NCBI RefSeq assembly: GCF_020740795.1
Contig: NC_067301.1
Span: forward strand, 6,958,501-7,022,500
Source: Apus apus
Taxonomy: Eukaryota > Chordata > Aves > Apodiformes > Apodidae
Direction of reading: 5' to 3'
Length of the DNA: 64,000 nucleotides
Position 1 is the stretch's first letter; every line of letters begins with the position of its first letter. This document shows positions 23,001 through 38,000 of this stretch, one piece after another. Position numbers and translations under genes: made by a program. The notes below the pieces were generated by a model. The model was given only the letters and a program-made list of their open reading frames with translations. It was not told the DNA's origin and searched no databases.

Positions 23001-26000
23001 AATTGGCGTTTTTTTCCCCCTTGAAATGACTCTTTTTTTCTTTTGGCCCAACAGCTTTTCTGCAGGAGCTGGTCGAGCGCGATAATTGCAAGTTCGAGGA
23101 GTGGTGCAACGAGATGGCCGAGATGCGCAAGCAGAGCGTGGCCAGGGGCAAAATCAAACACGAAGAGGTGAAGGAGCTCTACCAAAAGTTACCTGCTGAA
23201 GCTGGTCTGTAAGATAATTGTGGTAGTATTTTGTCTTAGACCCTTGTTAAGATCAATATTGTTTGTCACTAACCCCCAGCCCACCTCTGCGGCCTCGCTG
23301 GCGCCATCAGTGTCTGTCGTTGCTGTGTGCATGCTTAGGTTTGCTTTCCCCCTTTCTGTTTTTTTTCCTGCCTTAACCTATTTTTCTCCTTTTTTGCTCA
23401 TTCTTGTGGCCTCTGGCGTTGCTAATTCCCTCTTGCTCCTTCCCCATCAGTCAGTCTCCTGGGGGCCTCCATGCATTGTGACTGTTTTCTTCTGCCCAGT
23501 GAGCAGCTCATCTCCTCTGTAGCATTTAGGTGAAATAAGTGGCTGGTCTCAAATTGCCAACTCAGAGCACATTGGGGAGCTGTTGATCCAAACTAATCAG
23601 CAGGTCACAGGGTACAGGGGTGCCTGATCTCCAGCAAAAAATTAGGTGCATCCCTGCCAGTGCTTTTAAGCCCCATGTCCAAGCTCTGTAGCCCATCCCA
23701 TGAGGGACTGGAGTTAATCCCTTCCCTCTGCTCCTTGTGTCTTGTCGCCTTTGCTCCGTTGAGCACAAGGATTTGTATTCCCCTTCCTTGTTTATCATTG
23801 AATCATGGAATGGTTTGGGTTGGAAGGGACCTTCAAGATCATCCAGATCCAACCCCCTGCATGGGCAGGGACACCTCCCACCAGCCCAGGCTGCTCCAAG
23901 CCCCATCCAACCTGCCCTTCAACACTGCCAGGGATGGGGCAGCCACAGCTTCCCTGGGCAACCTGTTCCATCCCTCCCATCTCCCTCAAAACAAGAGTAG
24001 GGGCACTTGCTCTGTCCATCCAGCATGGACAGTTTCTTTTTGCTATGTGCACCTCCTAAAAACTTCAGGAAATGTGGAATTAAAGACTTTGAAATACATT
24101 TAATAGTGTAGCCTGCCAGGCAGTTTGATGTTCAGCTTCTAACCCTCATTGCTCAGAACGAGCAGCGAGGTTCCAGCAGCTGAGCAGCAGACTCCTGGGC
24201 TCCCCTCATGTCTGCAATTTATGAACCCAGATTTTCAGACAGTGGACACTTACTCCCCAACAGGAGGCTGTCACAGCTCATTTTACCATGTCCCCACAAG
24301 CCCAGGTGGTGTTAAAATGCCACCATTAAACCAAGTTGTGGGGGAGGCACGAATCCACTGGGAGTCCCCATGGAAAAGGAGCAGCCAGCACAACTCCAGT
24401 GTGTTTTCTCCCCCCCCTTAGCAGAAGCAGACTAGTTTGGTCTCAGCATTTCTGACACAGCAGAGGAATAAATCTCAAAAAGGTGTTTTTTACCAGCCCA
24501 GGTGAAGCTCCTCTGCCACAATTTGAAGGTGCTGAGGGCACCCCCTGCCTGCTGCTGGGCACTGCAGCTCGCTGGAACAGCTGGAGGCAGAGTTACCCCA
24601 TCCCACCCCTGTCCCATCCCACAGGAGCTGGGGACTCTCTGCAGCTGTGCAGACACGTTTTCCTGCCAGCTTTGTGTAGCCTGCCCCAGAAAAAAAATTC
24701 AAAACCCAACATCCTTTCTGGGGGAGGCAGCTTTCATCCCCAACTAGCAAAGCATTTCTGACAGCATCACAATTCTCCGGAGGTCAGGACTGTGTCTCTG
24801 ATGCATTGCATAAGATGGAGATAGTGCTGATTTATCCTGCAGAGGAGAGAGGTTTTGAAGCCTGGCTTCATAAAGATCCAGTGAAAGCTGGAAGACAGAC
24901 ATGACTTCCTGGAGCTTCACTCTTGCTTCTTTGTGTAAAACATGAAGGATGTGTTGATGTGATAACTGAAACGGTTCCGATTCCCCTCGGATTCAGAGCT
25001 GCCCTCCTTCTGTCAGCAGAGTGGGTTTAAGGGAAGGCTGAGAGCTGGGTTTGTTCAGCATGGAGAGGAGAAGGCTCAGGGGAGACCTTATTGCCATGTC
25101 CCAGTCCATAAAGGGTGGCTGCCAAGAAGATGGAGACTCCCTTGTTACAAGGAGAAGGAAAAGCCAAGGGGTGATGGGTACAAGTTGCTCCTGGGAAGAT
25201 TCCCATTGGACTCCAGGATAAAATGTTTCCCCATGAGAACAGGTGGACATTGGACTAATCTCCCAAGGGAAGAGGTGGATTCCCCCACATGGGACAGGTG
25301 GAAGTCTCAGCCTGACAGGTGCTGGGCCACCTCATTTCAGTTGATTACCTGGAAAGGTTGGACCAGATGATCCTTGGGGTCCCTTCCAACCTGACATTCT
25401 ATGCTAATTTCCTCCTAATTTCCCCATCATCTCACTTGAGGGTTTCCACATCAATTCTGGGGCTTGGGATTAAGTCACAGAGGTGTTCCCAAAGCTGTTC
25501 CACTGCTCCCACAGATCCTGACCCTCTCCTGAACCCTGGCTCCCTGCAACGTGTTTCTCCTTTAGCAAACAAGGGCGAGCCTGCCACTCCAGTTCAAAAA
25601 AAACTCACACTCATGCTAAAAAATGTGAGCACGTTTCTGTTTGCACTGCAAATATGTGGGGGTTTCTCACCCAGACTTGCAAGAGCAGCCCAGAATCACA
25701 CTGAAATTTTGGGATCTGAAAGAGACAGGGCAAACACTGGCCTTGTGTCTTTGCTCTTCTTGCCTTTTGTGTGTCTGTTTACCCTAATGAGCTCACTCTG
25801 TTACAGAGCCTTTCCTGTGTGATCATAATTTAAAGATTATATTCATCTCTTGATGGAAGAACCTTTCCTCAACTGCTCTCCAATAAGCCCCTGAAGGTTT
25901 AACAGTGAAAGCACTCCTGTCCTGCTGGGCTGGTTTATATTGATTGCTGGAATTCAAAATGACCACTTGTTGGGGCCTGTCTTCATTTCATGTAGCTCCT

Positions 26001-29000
26001 GTCTTCTAAAGTTGTGCAACCCTGATGAGGGTTGGAGGGAGCTGTATCAGATGTTTGAAAACGTGTAGCCCAGGGATTTCATTGATAGCCTGTTAATTTT
26101 TAAAAGTATCAGAGTAATTATAAAATACCATCTGCTGGTGGAAGCATTAGCTGACAGGCAGGGGCTTGTTTTCCTCTGTGGTTTTTGCCCTCCCAGGTTC
26201 CCCGTATGACTTTATCTCTCTGGAATGGCTGCAGAAGTGGCTGGATGAGTCTACTCCTCCAAAACCTATAGACAACACAGCCTGCCTGTGTGCACATGGC
26301 AAACTCCACCCAGATAAAATCTCCATTATGAAGAGGATATCAGAGTACGTGGCTGACTTCTTCTACCGGAGATATGGAGGAGGCCCCCGGCTGAATGGTG
26401 AGATGTTGGGCTAGGAAATGCCCTCTCCAAGTCACCTTCTCATGTGCTGAATGTGTTTTAGAGCCTTGTTCTGCTGCCATCCCCATCTGGAGCCATCCAT
26501 TCTCATCATAACTTTATTTCTGCATGTGACTTTTGTGCTGCACTGTTATTTCCAGATGATATTTTTTTTTCACGTGGTCACAGAGTCATCAGGGTTGGAA
26601 GGGACCTCTGGAGATCATCCAGTTCAACCCCCTGCCAGAGCAGGATCACCTGCAGTAGATCCCTCAGGAGCATGTCCAGATGGGTTTGGAATGTTTCCAG
26701 ACATTTTAATATTACTTAATTACGTTAACATTCAAACAATGACACTTAAGTCTGATTGCAGGGTCTGTTTCAGACCTGGGTTCTGCTCTGTCTAGGAAGA
26801 GCTGGGCCTGGAGGCATCTCTGAGAAAGCAACAGTGCATTTAGCTTAGAAAACAAAATCCTTGCATGGTTTAATGAAGTCGATCCTAGAAAATAACTGAA
26901 CTTCCACATGCAACCCCCCCTTCCCTCCAAGACTCTTGTAAAATGATTTTCCATGCCTGCAGCATCTCCAGATCCTGTGTGGGCAGGTTCCATGGAGCAT
27001 GCAGGTCTGTGCCTGCTCTGGAGCAGCTCAGATGTGTGAGGAGCAGGAAATAATCGATTGTCTCCCACCTCCAGCCTGCCCTGAGCCACCTCATCCGAGG
27101 GAAGCACATACCTGTGAGCCTGTGCTGCACACATCTGTCATGCAGCTTGATTTTTGGGGTCAGCCCAACCCCTCCAGTCTTTGGGCATCCCTTCAGCCAG
27201 CCCCAGGCTTGGTTTCTTTTTTAAAGGAGCTCAGTAACTCCCACTGAGACCAAATTAGCTCAGCTCCTACTAGGAGCTTAGAGGGGAGAAACCCCACTAG
27301 CAGAAGCTGCTGTGACGCAGGCAGCCTTTGTGGAAAGAAAACAGGCCAAGGTTTCTCAGTCAACTGGAAGATTGCCTGCAGGTTTCTCCTGGAGGAGGGT
27401 TGGGAAGGATGGGTTTGGATACTCCGTGTTCTCCTCTTTGTTTCCCTGGCTGCCACCCTGTTCCTCCCAGCTGAAAATCTCTGCCCAGCTGTAGGGTTTC
27501 TGCTCCTGTTGGCCCGGTGGAGCTTTGCAAGAGGTTTTTTTTTTTCCGGTTTTAGCTTGTAAAGTGCCACAATAGAGGCGATTTTTTTCTCTTGCATGTG
27601 CCTTTTGACTGCGTGTCTGTGTGCTGGCATGACCTGGCTCGCAGCTGCAAACAGTTGATAGCAGCAGAGAGCTGTGCAGCTGGAACAGATCTCACCTCAT
27701 CTCAACTGCTTTACACCTCTTTAAGCTTCAAATGTGGCCTGATCTGGCAGTAACCCCAGGGATCTCATTCACATGTGAAATCTCCAGCCTTGAGGACCTG
27801 TCTGAGCGGGTTCAAACCTGGGAGCAGCTCAGCCACGTGGGCAATAAATTGTCTGTCTTTCTTTCTTTCTCCCCCCACCCCAGTCAAAGCACTTTGCAAG
27901 GACTGTGTGGTGGAGAGGTGTCGAATCCTGCGCCTGAAAAACCAGCTAAACGAGGACTACAAAACTGTTACCAACCTGCTGAAGATAACAGTCAAGGGGT
28001 ATGTGAGTCCTGATGTTCCCCTTTTAAAACAGCTCCCAAAATGCAGACAAAGAGCCCACTTTTAGCAAGGAGCCATGGTTATTGATTGCAGGTTTGTACA
28101 AAGCTGGGGGCTCTGTGCCTTCCCACAAATCCAGCACCCTGAGGGAGATTTCCCAGGACACCTTTATACACAAAACTATGAAGTTAGGAAGTTTTCAAGT
28201 GCTTTCTAGCGATTGGTTAGTGATTTACATAGAGTTACATCCCTTTTTCTGCTCAGGGGAAGGGTCTTCACCTGGGCAGGGGTCTTTTTGACCTGGGAGT
28301 GTGACTTTTAGTGTTACAATGACATTATAATGAGCTAAGTTCACCTAAAGGACACGGTATCAAAACTTCTGCAGCTCCTACTGTCCAAGACTGGTTCAGC
28401 CCTCAGTCTTCCTGATTCTTTGTTCTTCTTTATCACCTCCTGCATTCCTGAGGTCCAATTATCCATGTAGACCTCAAGTCTTTTCTGCCAAGTTGGTGAT
28501 TTACATGAGACACCCTCAAAACCTCTTGATTAATTGCCTTCTTCAAGGCCTGGTTACTCCAGGGTGTCCTTGCTGAGGGTTGTGGTACCACCTGTGTGCC
28601 TCCCTGCCTGCAGTTTGAACTTGTAGCACATCTTACACAAAATAACCACATCATCCTAAATTCCTGAGTCATTTTTCCAACACCGAGGCTTCAAAGAGTT
28701 GGTTTTTTTAGAAATGCTTAACTTCTTTCCTGAAGATTGGAGGGTTTGGGGCTCGGAAGGAGAAGGGAGCTACGATTCACGGGTCCTACTCTGTTGTCTC
28801 TCTGCAGGAATGATGGGTTTTGGGTTGGAAAAGCATCCTTGAGGAGCTGGCGTCAGTTGGCTTTGGAGCAATTAAATGAGCAAGATGAAGACACAGAGCA
28901 AAGCAACGGGAAAATGAATGGGGATGCACAAAACAAAGGTAGCTACCAGCTCTGACTGGTACCCCCTGCCAGGAGACACGTGGGGTGCTCCTGCAGCTGG

Positions 29001-32000
29001 TTTTGCTTCCCTTGGATGAGTAGGGAGGGGAAGGATAACAAACGAAGGAGCTTTTGATTTGATAAGCTTCAAAACTGCTGGCTGGTCTTCAGACTGGGGA
29101 AGATGATGAGGTAATAAGTAGTTTTATAAAGCTGTGTGAAATCACTCCCCTCCCACCCCAGACACATGATCTCTTCATCTCCTTTTATCTGAATGAGAGA
29201 GCACAGGGGAGGAAGAAACATGAAAATTACCTTGGGGAAGGGATGAAGATGTTTATTGGAAACGTCTGTGGGTGAAACAGCCCAGTGGGTAAAGCAGCAC
29301 TGGGAAAACAGAGCCTAGGTGGGAAAAAAAAACCACCTCATTCATTGAGCTCTGTGAGAAGAGGTGGGGTTTTTTATTTGCCTTCTGCTCCTTAAACCTT
29401 TGGAAACTGGGTATTTTGTGGAGCTTTTTGCTTCAGAACTAAGGGCAAGAAGGTTGGTTGAATGACAGTGCAGATGATGGGCATCGATGTTGGGCTGGAA
29501 GCTCCTCCAACAGCCCAGCCCTGATGGGACCTGTGAGCTGGTGCTTTTGGTGGAGCGTCCATCGAGGAAAGGGTGCTTCTCTGCTGAGGTGCCACTCCTA
29601 GGTGGTGACCTTGGTTTCATAACAGGTTGCAGCTCCCAGGAGTCCACTTGAATTGCTCCCAAGCCACCTTGCTCGTTAGGCAGGTCGTTAGTGACACATT
29701 CTTGTGTTTATGATGCTCCAATTCAGGGGCCAGCTCTTCTGCCTGGGGAGTGGTGGCTCCGCTGTAATTTATACATCAATGAAGGGCTTCTCAGCCCCTT
29801 GGCAGCTCCCCCTGGGTTTGTCGGGCAGCATCTGGTTTGGATCAGGATCCTCAAGGCAAAGAGCAGACTAATATTTTGCCGGGAAGATTTCTGCTCCCTG
29901 GGCTCTTACCTAGGCTTGTGTTTAGGTTGAACTCAGATCTCTGGGAGCAGAGAACCCCCCGTGGCGCTTTAGCTCTAACAAATGCCTCCTTTGTAATCTC
30001 ACAAAGGACCAGTTTGTGCTCCACGCACTTCAAAGCACTCCTACCAGGCCTGGAGGCTGTAATCCAGCCTGCCCAGGGGCCAGGACGTTGGAGAATAACA
30101 AATGTCCTTCCAAAGTCTCCCTTGGGGCTGAGGGGTGGGCTTTTTTGCAAGGCAACCACGCTCCTTCCCCCAAAAGATTTTCCTTTCCTTGGGTTGAAGA
30201 GCTCCATGCAATCTTGTTTTGTTGAGTTGTTTGGTTTTTCCTTTTCAATTAGATGAATCGAATGAAGAGAAGAGAGAGGAGGAAGAGGAGTTAAATTTTA
30301 ATGAAGACATCGTTTGCCCACATGGTGAGTCTCGCTGGGGGATGGAGCTGAATGTATCTGTTGTTGCCCACTGCTCGAGGCATTAACCTTGTACCCTTTG
30401 CTCCCTCTGAGGCCAACACCAGTAGCTACTGAGAAAAAAGGCTCTTAATTCTCGGTTTCCTGGTGTTCCTTCCCAAGTTTGGAGCTTGTATTTGCAAGCA
30501 GTGTCACCGGGCAGTCCCCAGTGTGCAGGGCTGAGAAAGGCTGTGGAAGGGTCTCCTCTTCCCGACACGAAGGAGCCAGGGCAGCACCACAGGTCCTACA
30601 GCAGCTTGGAAGCTCTGAAAGTGATAGGAGGAAAAAACAGGGGGTGTAAATCAGTCAAGAGGGGAGAGCAGAGTATTAATTTATTCTCTCAGTTTACATG
30701 AAAACAGGAGCACTTACCTAACAACTGCAGAAACCCCGCGGTGAAGGGTATCGATTTACCAACCTGCTGAGCTTCAGTGGCCATTTACATAACGTTTTGA
30801 CCCAGGCTTGATTGTTCTGTTAAGTGATGGTTCATTAACCACATCCTTGGCTACCTTGTTGTTTAAATCTCACTTTTTTGTGTGTGTTTTTTTTTTTTTT
30901 TTTAACTTCCACGTCCCTCCCAGACACAAGTCTTGCAGTCAGCTCCTCTGTGGAGCCATCAATTTCACATCCCAGGATGCTCAGTCTTGGTTCATGTAAG
31001 AAAGAAACAAGCCAGAAATTAGCACCACACCTCCTGTCATCAGGGCTAATCAAGGATGTAGAGTAAAGCCTTGATAAAGGCTCATTAGGAATAGAGTGTT
31101 TAAGCACTTTTGCAGAGCCTTTTCTGCCTATTCCCCATTGCCTCGAGGTGGCTGCTGTGAAATCAAAGCATGCAGCCTGGTGATGGAGCACTTGATGTAG
31201 ACAATCATGATAAAAATGGGCCAGTAAGCCTTTGAAAATATTAATGCTGGTAAATAGCTTGTTGGTCTGAATCGGAATATCTGAATGAATAATATTAAAT
31301 ATGGAGGCTGCTTGCAGGTCAGATTTTGTTATCTTGAGCTGACCTGTGATTGCTCACAGAAAACAACCTTCCCACCTTTACAATTTTATAGAATCATAGG
31401 ATGGTTTGGAAGGGACCTGAAAGACCATCCAATCCCAACCCCCTGCATGGGCAGGGACACCTCCCACCAGCCCAGGTTGCTCCAAGCCCCATCCAATCTG
31501 CCCTTCAACATTTCCAGGGATGGGGCAGCCACAGCTTCCCTGGGCAACCTGGGCCAGGGTCTCACCACCTCCACACTGAAGAATTTCTTCCTAATGTCCA
31601 ACCTAAATCTCCCAAATTCCGGTTTTAATCCATCCCCCTCATCCCATCCCTCCCTGCCCTTGTCCCAAGCCCCTCCCCAGCTTTCCTGGAGCCCCTTCAG
31701 GCACTGGAAGCTGCTCTAAGCTCTCCCTGGAGCCTTCTCTTCTCCAGGCTGAACACCCCAACTCTCCCAGCCTGTCTCCAGAGCAGAGCTGCTCCTGCCC
31801 TTGGATCATCTCCGTGGCCTCCTCTGGACTCTCTCCAGGAGCTCCATGTCCTTCTTATGCTGGGGGCTCCAGAACTGGACACAGTTCTCCAGGTGGGGTC
31901 TCATGAGAGCTGAACAGAGATGGTGACTCCCCTCCCTGGCCCTGCTGGTCACGCTGCTGGTGATGCAGCCCAAGACATAGTTGGTTTCTGGGCTCCAGCA

Positions 32001-35000
32001 CACTGTTCCCACCCATGTTGAACTTCTCATCCACCATCACCCTTAAGTCCTTCTCCTCAGGGCTGTTTTCCATCCATTTTGATCCATTTCCCGCTGCAGT
32101 TTATCAGCAAATCTGTAGTCTCCTACAGCCCTGATTTTGCTGTGGAGAAAGTCCCTGCCTTCATGGCAGGCTCTGGAGAAGCCAGGGCTGTCTGGGAGGT
32201 CTGGCTGGTCTCCAGCAGTGCCATCCAGGCCTTCCTTTCACAAGCCCCTTTCCATCTTTGCAGCAATTCCTCACTCTCCAGTAGCTCCCTGAGCCCAGCA
32301 AATAATTTTTTCCAGACACCAAATTAAGACTCCTTTGATGTCCCTGCCCAAAAACATGTCCCTGGATGGTGGGAGGGGGAAGCAGCTTCAGCAGTGGTTG
32401 GGATCATCTTCTCCCAGATGGCAAAGCACTTGTTCCCTGCACTCCTAGATCTGATTTTTCCACCTCTTTCCCTGACCTCTCTTAATCTGTTTTCATTAAT
32501 CACTTACTTGGACAAGCTGATTTTTCCCCCCCACCATCCTCACTGGCTCTGGAGATCAGCCTCCTCCTGCCTCCTCATATGTTGAAGCTGGGCCACCTGC
32601 TCCTGTTTGGAGCAGAACAAGTGGCCAAATGCTGTGTGGAAGTGGCCCAACCTGACCTGTGTGTCTGAGAGGAAAAGCAGGAGGGAAGTGCTGCTATTTT
32701 TTCCCTTCCTGGCAGAAATCCAGGCTTGGCTGGAGCAAGGAAAGCTGACAGGTCCTCGGGGCTGAGGAGCTGCTTGTAATATTAAAGAGCTACAGGAAGG
32801 TGGGGAAGAAGGAACCTTTTCTCCTTGTCTTGTTTCTGAAGCTCTTCCAGGCTGCAGAAATGCAGATCCTGAGGTACCATGTCCCTTGCTGGGCACCATG
32901 ACCTCCCAATCACTGTTTCCTTTTCCTCTTGATGCTGAGATCCATGTTGAGGCACCTGAATTCCCCATGTCACATCCAAATCATGGAATGGTTTGGGTTG
33001 GAAGGGACCTTAAAGATCATCCAATCCCAACCCTCTGCAATGGCAGGGACACCTCCCACCAACCCAGGTTGCTCCAAGCCCCATCCTACCTGCCCTTCAA
33101 CACTTCTAGGGATGAGGCAGCCACAGCTTCCTGGGCAACCTGTTCCAGGGTCTCACCACCCTCACAGGGAAGAATTTCTTCCTAACATGCAATGTAAATC
33201 TCTCCTGCTCTAATTTAAGGCTATTACCCCTCATCCCATCACTCCATGTCTTTGTCCCGAGCCCCTCCCCAGCTTTCCTGGAGCCCCTTCAGGCACTGGA
33301 AGCTGCTCTAAGGTTTCCCTGGAGCCTTCTCTTCTCCAGGCTGAACACCCCAACTCTCCCAGCCTGTCTCCAGAGCAGAGCTGCTCCAGCCCTTGGATCA
33401 TCTCCCTGACCTCCTCTGGACTCTCTCCAGGAGCTCCATGTCCTTCTTATGTTGGGGACCCCAGAACTGGACCCAGCCCTGCAGGGGGGTCTCAGCAGAA
33501 TAGAGGGGGACAAACACCTCCCTGTCCCTACTGGTCACACTGCTGGTGATGCAGCCCAAGACACAGTTGGTTTCTGGGCTCCAAGGCACATGCTCAGCTC
33601 ACATTGGGCTTCCCATGCCATCCAAACCATCACAGCTCCATGTTGACTGTTCCTCTTCTGGCTGTTTCGTGACTTCCCAGCTGCTCTCTGGCAGGGAGGT
33701 GGGATCATGTTTTCCCCTTGGCCATTGTCAAGCCTGCAAGATGGGCAGCTGATCAGATCCTGAGGCCTCACCTTCTCCAGGTTTCCCAAGCCTTGTTTGT
33801 CCACGGGGACATGTTGTCATGCACATACATGGCGTCCAAATGCTACATGTGCCACTGAAGTGACAAAGGCTACACCATAGTGCTAGACCACTCTTTGGGG
33901 TTTGAGTATGAGGATAAAGGAGCAGGCAGGTTGGGGGATAGCTGGGAAATCATGTTTACTGCCTTCACACCCCAGTTATTACCTAGAGGAGGTCTGGAGT
34001 GCAGGATCTCTCCTTCCCATGTTTTGAGGTCCTTGGGTAGGGCTCATGAAGCCATCAGAGATGATGCAGCCATCACTTGGTTATCCAAAGGTGTGGAAAG
34101 CACTTGGCTTGTGTTTGGGGGGCACAGGGTTAGGCTGCAGCTGGGCAAGTGGAGGCACCATAAAAATGTCCCTTTTGGACTAGATGATCTTTCGAGGTCC
34201 CTTCCAACCCTTAGGATTCTGTGGATAGCCAGGATCACAAAACAGTAGCCCTGTGCCCTCTTTGACTTCTTGCTTTTCTAAGTTTCTCTTCCCCCCTGCT
34301 TGTACTTAATCAGCTCCTTGGGTGCCTGAGCTGGGAGATCTGAAGGACATTTCTATGAATTAAAGCCTGTTTTTTTTTTCCTGTCCAAACAAGGAAATGA
34401 TAAAGAAGTTGAAGGTGACTTTGTGTCTTTGTTGTGCTTTTTTTTTTTGCTGACATGGCTGAGAAGTGCCTGAATATCTTCCCCCACGTTGAGCCCCTGT
34501 GATCTCTTCCATCTAGTTGGGGCTGCAGAACATCCCTGAGCACCTCAAGAGCAGAACCCTCCTCTTGCCTCTCTCTCTGCAGGTGACCTCTGCATATCCG
34601 AAAACGAACGCAGGGTGGTTTCCAAGGAAGCCTGGGAGAAACTCAAGCAATATTTTCCAAAGGCCCCTGAATTCCCAAATAACAAAGAGTGCTGTTCCCA
34701 GTGCAAGGTATTTCAGTGCCAAGTCCTGTTGCCCTCTTGTTGACTGTCAATACACTCATATTTGTGGTTGTCTTTCCAACCCGCCCCAGTGCAGCGGAGC
34801 AGGGAAATGTCACCTTTTAACAGCAGCTGGAGAATGAACCTGGGGTGTAATTAACTGTTTCATGCAGATTTTGGAACGTGAAGGGGAAGAAAATGAAGCT
34901 CTGCATAAGATGATGGCCAGCGAGCAGAAGACTTCTCTCCAGAACCTGTTTCATGATAAATGCAGACCGTGCCTGGGCACCTGGCCTCAGGTAGGGGAAG

Positions 35001-38000
35001 GAGGGTGACCAGGATGATGTCGCAGGGCTTGGGGAGAGGTTTTTATTACCTCTTAGTGTTCTGCACCTGGGTCAGGGCAGTGCCAAACACAAACACAGGT
35101 TGGATGGAGAATGGATGGAAAACTGCCCTGAGGAGAAGGACTTGGGGGTCTTGGGTGATGAGGAGCTCAACATGAGCCAGCACTGTGTGCTGGAGCCCAG
35201 AAACCAACAGTGTCCTGGGCTGTGTCACTAGCAGCGTGACCAGCAGGGTCAGGGAGGGGCTTGTCCCCTCTGCTCTGCTCTGGTGAGAGCCCCCTGCAGG
35301 GCTGGGAACAGCTCTGGGGTCCCCAACATAAGAAGGACATGGAGCTTCTGGAAAGAGTCCAGAGAAGGCCATGGAGATGATCCAAGGGCTGGAGCAGCTC
35401 TGCTCTGGAGCCAGGCTGGGAGAGTTGGGGTGTTGAGCCTGGAGAAGAGAAGGCTCCAGGGAGACCTTAGAGCACCTTCCAGTGCCTGAAGGGGCTCCAG
35501 GAAAGCTGAGGAGGGGCTTGGGACAAGGGCAGGTTTGGAGAGGACAAGGGGGGATGGATTAAAACTGGAATTTGGGAGATTTAGGTTGGACATGAGGAAA
35601 TTCTTTGCTGTGGGGGTGGTGAGAGCCTGGCCCAGGTTGCCCAGGGAAGCTGTGGCTGCCCCATCCCTGGCAGTGTTGAAGGGCAGGTTGGATGGGGCTT
35701 GGAGCAACCTGGGCTGGTGGGAGGTGTCCCTGCCCATGCAGGGGGGTTGGATCTGGATGATCTTTAAGGTCCCTTCCATTTCATACCATTCCATGATTTT
35801 ATCCCTCTCCTTAGGAAGTTTCCTTTCCCTGCCATCCGAGCTGCCTGCTCATCCCTCTCTCAGCCCCAGCCCCTGCTGTGCTGGGCAGGCAGTGCCAGCT
35901 GAGCTGCCACGTGTGTTGTGCCAAGGTGTGATTCCCCCAGGGGCTGTGCTGGCACAGAGCCCTGCTAAAGATAGGGAAGAAGAGCCCATGTGCCAGAAGA
36001 GCTGCTGCTGCCCTGCAGGCATCTCCAGGAGCAGTCACAGCATCACTGCTGCCCTCATCACCCCCCCCCAAGAACAACAGAATGGTGCAGCCAGGACAGT
36101 GGAGGAGACTTTCCACCACCTTCCCATGCAGGCCAGGTCACTCCTGCTGCTCAGGGAAAATTCATGTGCTCCAGCATCCTTCTGCATCCTGAGGGCTCAG
36201 GGAGCTTCCCTCAGTGCTGAAGCCTTGCAAATGTGAGGGTGTGGAGTGATAGGAGACCTTAGAGCACCTTCCAGTGCCTGAAGGGGCTCCAGGAAAGCTG
36301 GGGAGGGGCTTGGGACAAAGACATGGAGTGATGGGATGAGGGGTAATAGCCTTAAATTAGAGCAGGAGAGATTTACATTGCATGTTAGGAAGAAATTCTT
36401 CCCAGTGAGGGTGGTGAGACCCTGGCCCAGGTTGCCCAGGGAAGCTGTGGCTGCCCCATCCCTGGCAGTGTTGAAGGGCAGGTTGGATGGGGCTTGGAGC
36501 AACCTGGGCTGGTGGGAGGTGTCCCTGCCCATGCAGGGGGGTTGGGACTGGATGATCTTGAAGGTCCCTTCCCGCCCAAGTTCAATTCAAGAAGGACAAG
36601 GAGCTGCTGCAGAGAGTCCAGCACAGGGCACTGAGATGCTGAGGGGCTGGAGCATCTGCCTGTGAGGAGAGGCTGGGAGAGCTGGGGCTGCTAAGCTGGA
36701 GAGGGGGAGCCTGAGGGGGGATCTGATCAGTGCTGATCAGTATCTACAGAGGGTATCAGGAGGATGGGCCAGACTCTTCTCAGGGGTGTCCAGTGACAGG
36801 ACAAGGGGCAATGGGCACAAACTGGAGCACAGGAGGGTCAAGCTGAACATGAGGAAGAACTAACTTACTGTGAGGGTGACAGAGCCCTGGGACAGGCTGC
36901 TCAGGGAGGTTGTGGAGTTTCCATCCCTGGAGACATTCCAACCCCACCTGGATGTTCCTGTGGGATCTGCTCTAGGGGATCCTGCTCTGGCAGGGGGCTG
37001 GACTGGATGATCTCCAGAGGTCCCTTCCAACCCCCACCACTCTATGATTCTATGAACCTATGAAATAGGAGTGATGGTTGTGCAAGGCCTCTGGTAGCAG
37101 CTTCTCCTTGGTGCAATGTGCAGCTCTCCAGGATTTCCTTGGGGCTTTGAGGTGGCTCCAAAGAAATGGCACAAGCAGTTGGCTCCAGGCCTTGGCTCCC
37201 GGCCATCTCGTGGCACTGATTAAGGATTGACTCTGAGCTCCTGCCAAGCTGCTTTGGCAGGTGTCTGCCTTGGTGGCTCCTGCATGTGAGGGCAGCCTGA
37301 TGGTCCCTGCTGCCTTCTCCAGCTGTGAATAAATACTGAGGGCAACATGGAGCCATGTCTCAGAACTGGGGAGCCCCAAAAGGGTGTGTGTGGGAAATGC
37401 CCTGTGCTGAGCTGGAGAATCCCACTGGTGATGTTTAAGAGTTGGATCTGGTTGGGTTTGCTTTTGTAGCTGGAGTAGGGGTGGAAACCTGGAGCCCATC
37501 ACCATGGGTCAGCTCAAAATATGACATGTCTCCAGACAGTGAGGCAACATAATAGAATCATGGAATGGTTTGGGTTGGAGGGACCTTAAAGATCATCCAG
37601 TCCCACCCCTGCATGGGCAGGGACACCTCCCACCAGCCCAGGTTGCTCCAAGCCCCATCCAACCTGCCCTTCAACACTGCCAGGGATGGGGCAGCCACAG
37701 CTTCCCTGGACAACCTGGGCCAGGGTCTCACCACCCTCACACTCCAGAATTTCCATCTCATGTCCAACCTAAATCTCCCCTCTTCCAGTTTTCATCCATC
37801 CCCCTCATCCCATCCCTCCCTGCCCTTGTCCAAAGTCCCTCCTGAGCTCCCTTTTAATTTCCCTATTCCAAATAAAGGAGATTATAAAAAAGAGCTGAGG
37901 ATGTTTTCCTCAAGCTTTGTGAGTTTTCCTGGTCCAAACCAGTTGAGGTTCATGGAAGAAAATAATCAGAGAGGTTTAATCTGGAGGAAAAGAGATTTAA

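Noticed and set aside
20800-25404. Segmental duplication of USP48 intron sequence
   Set aside because: The similar blocks at 20800 and 25060 end in CR1-like tails and have unrelated flanks, so separate insertions explain them.
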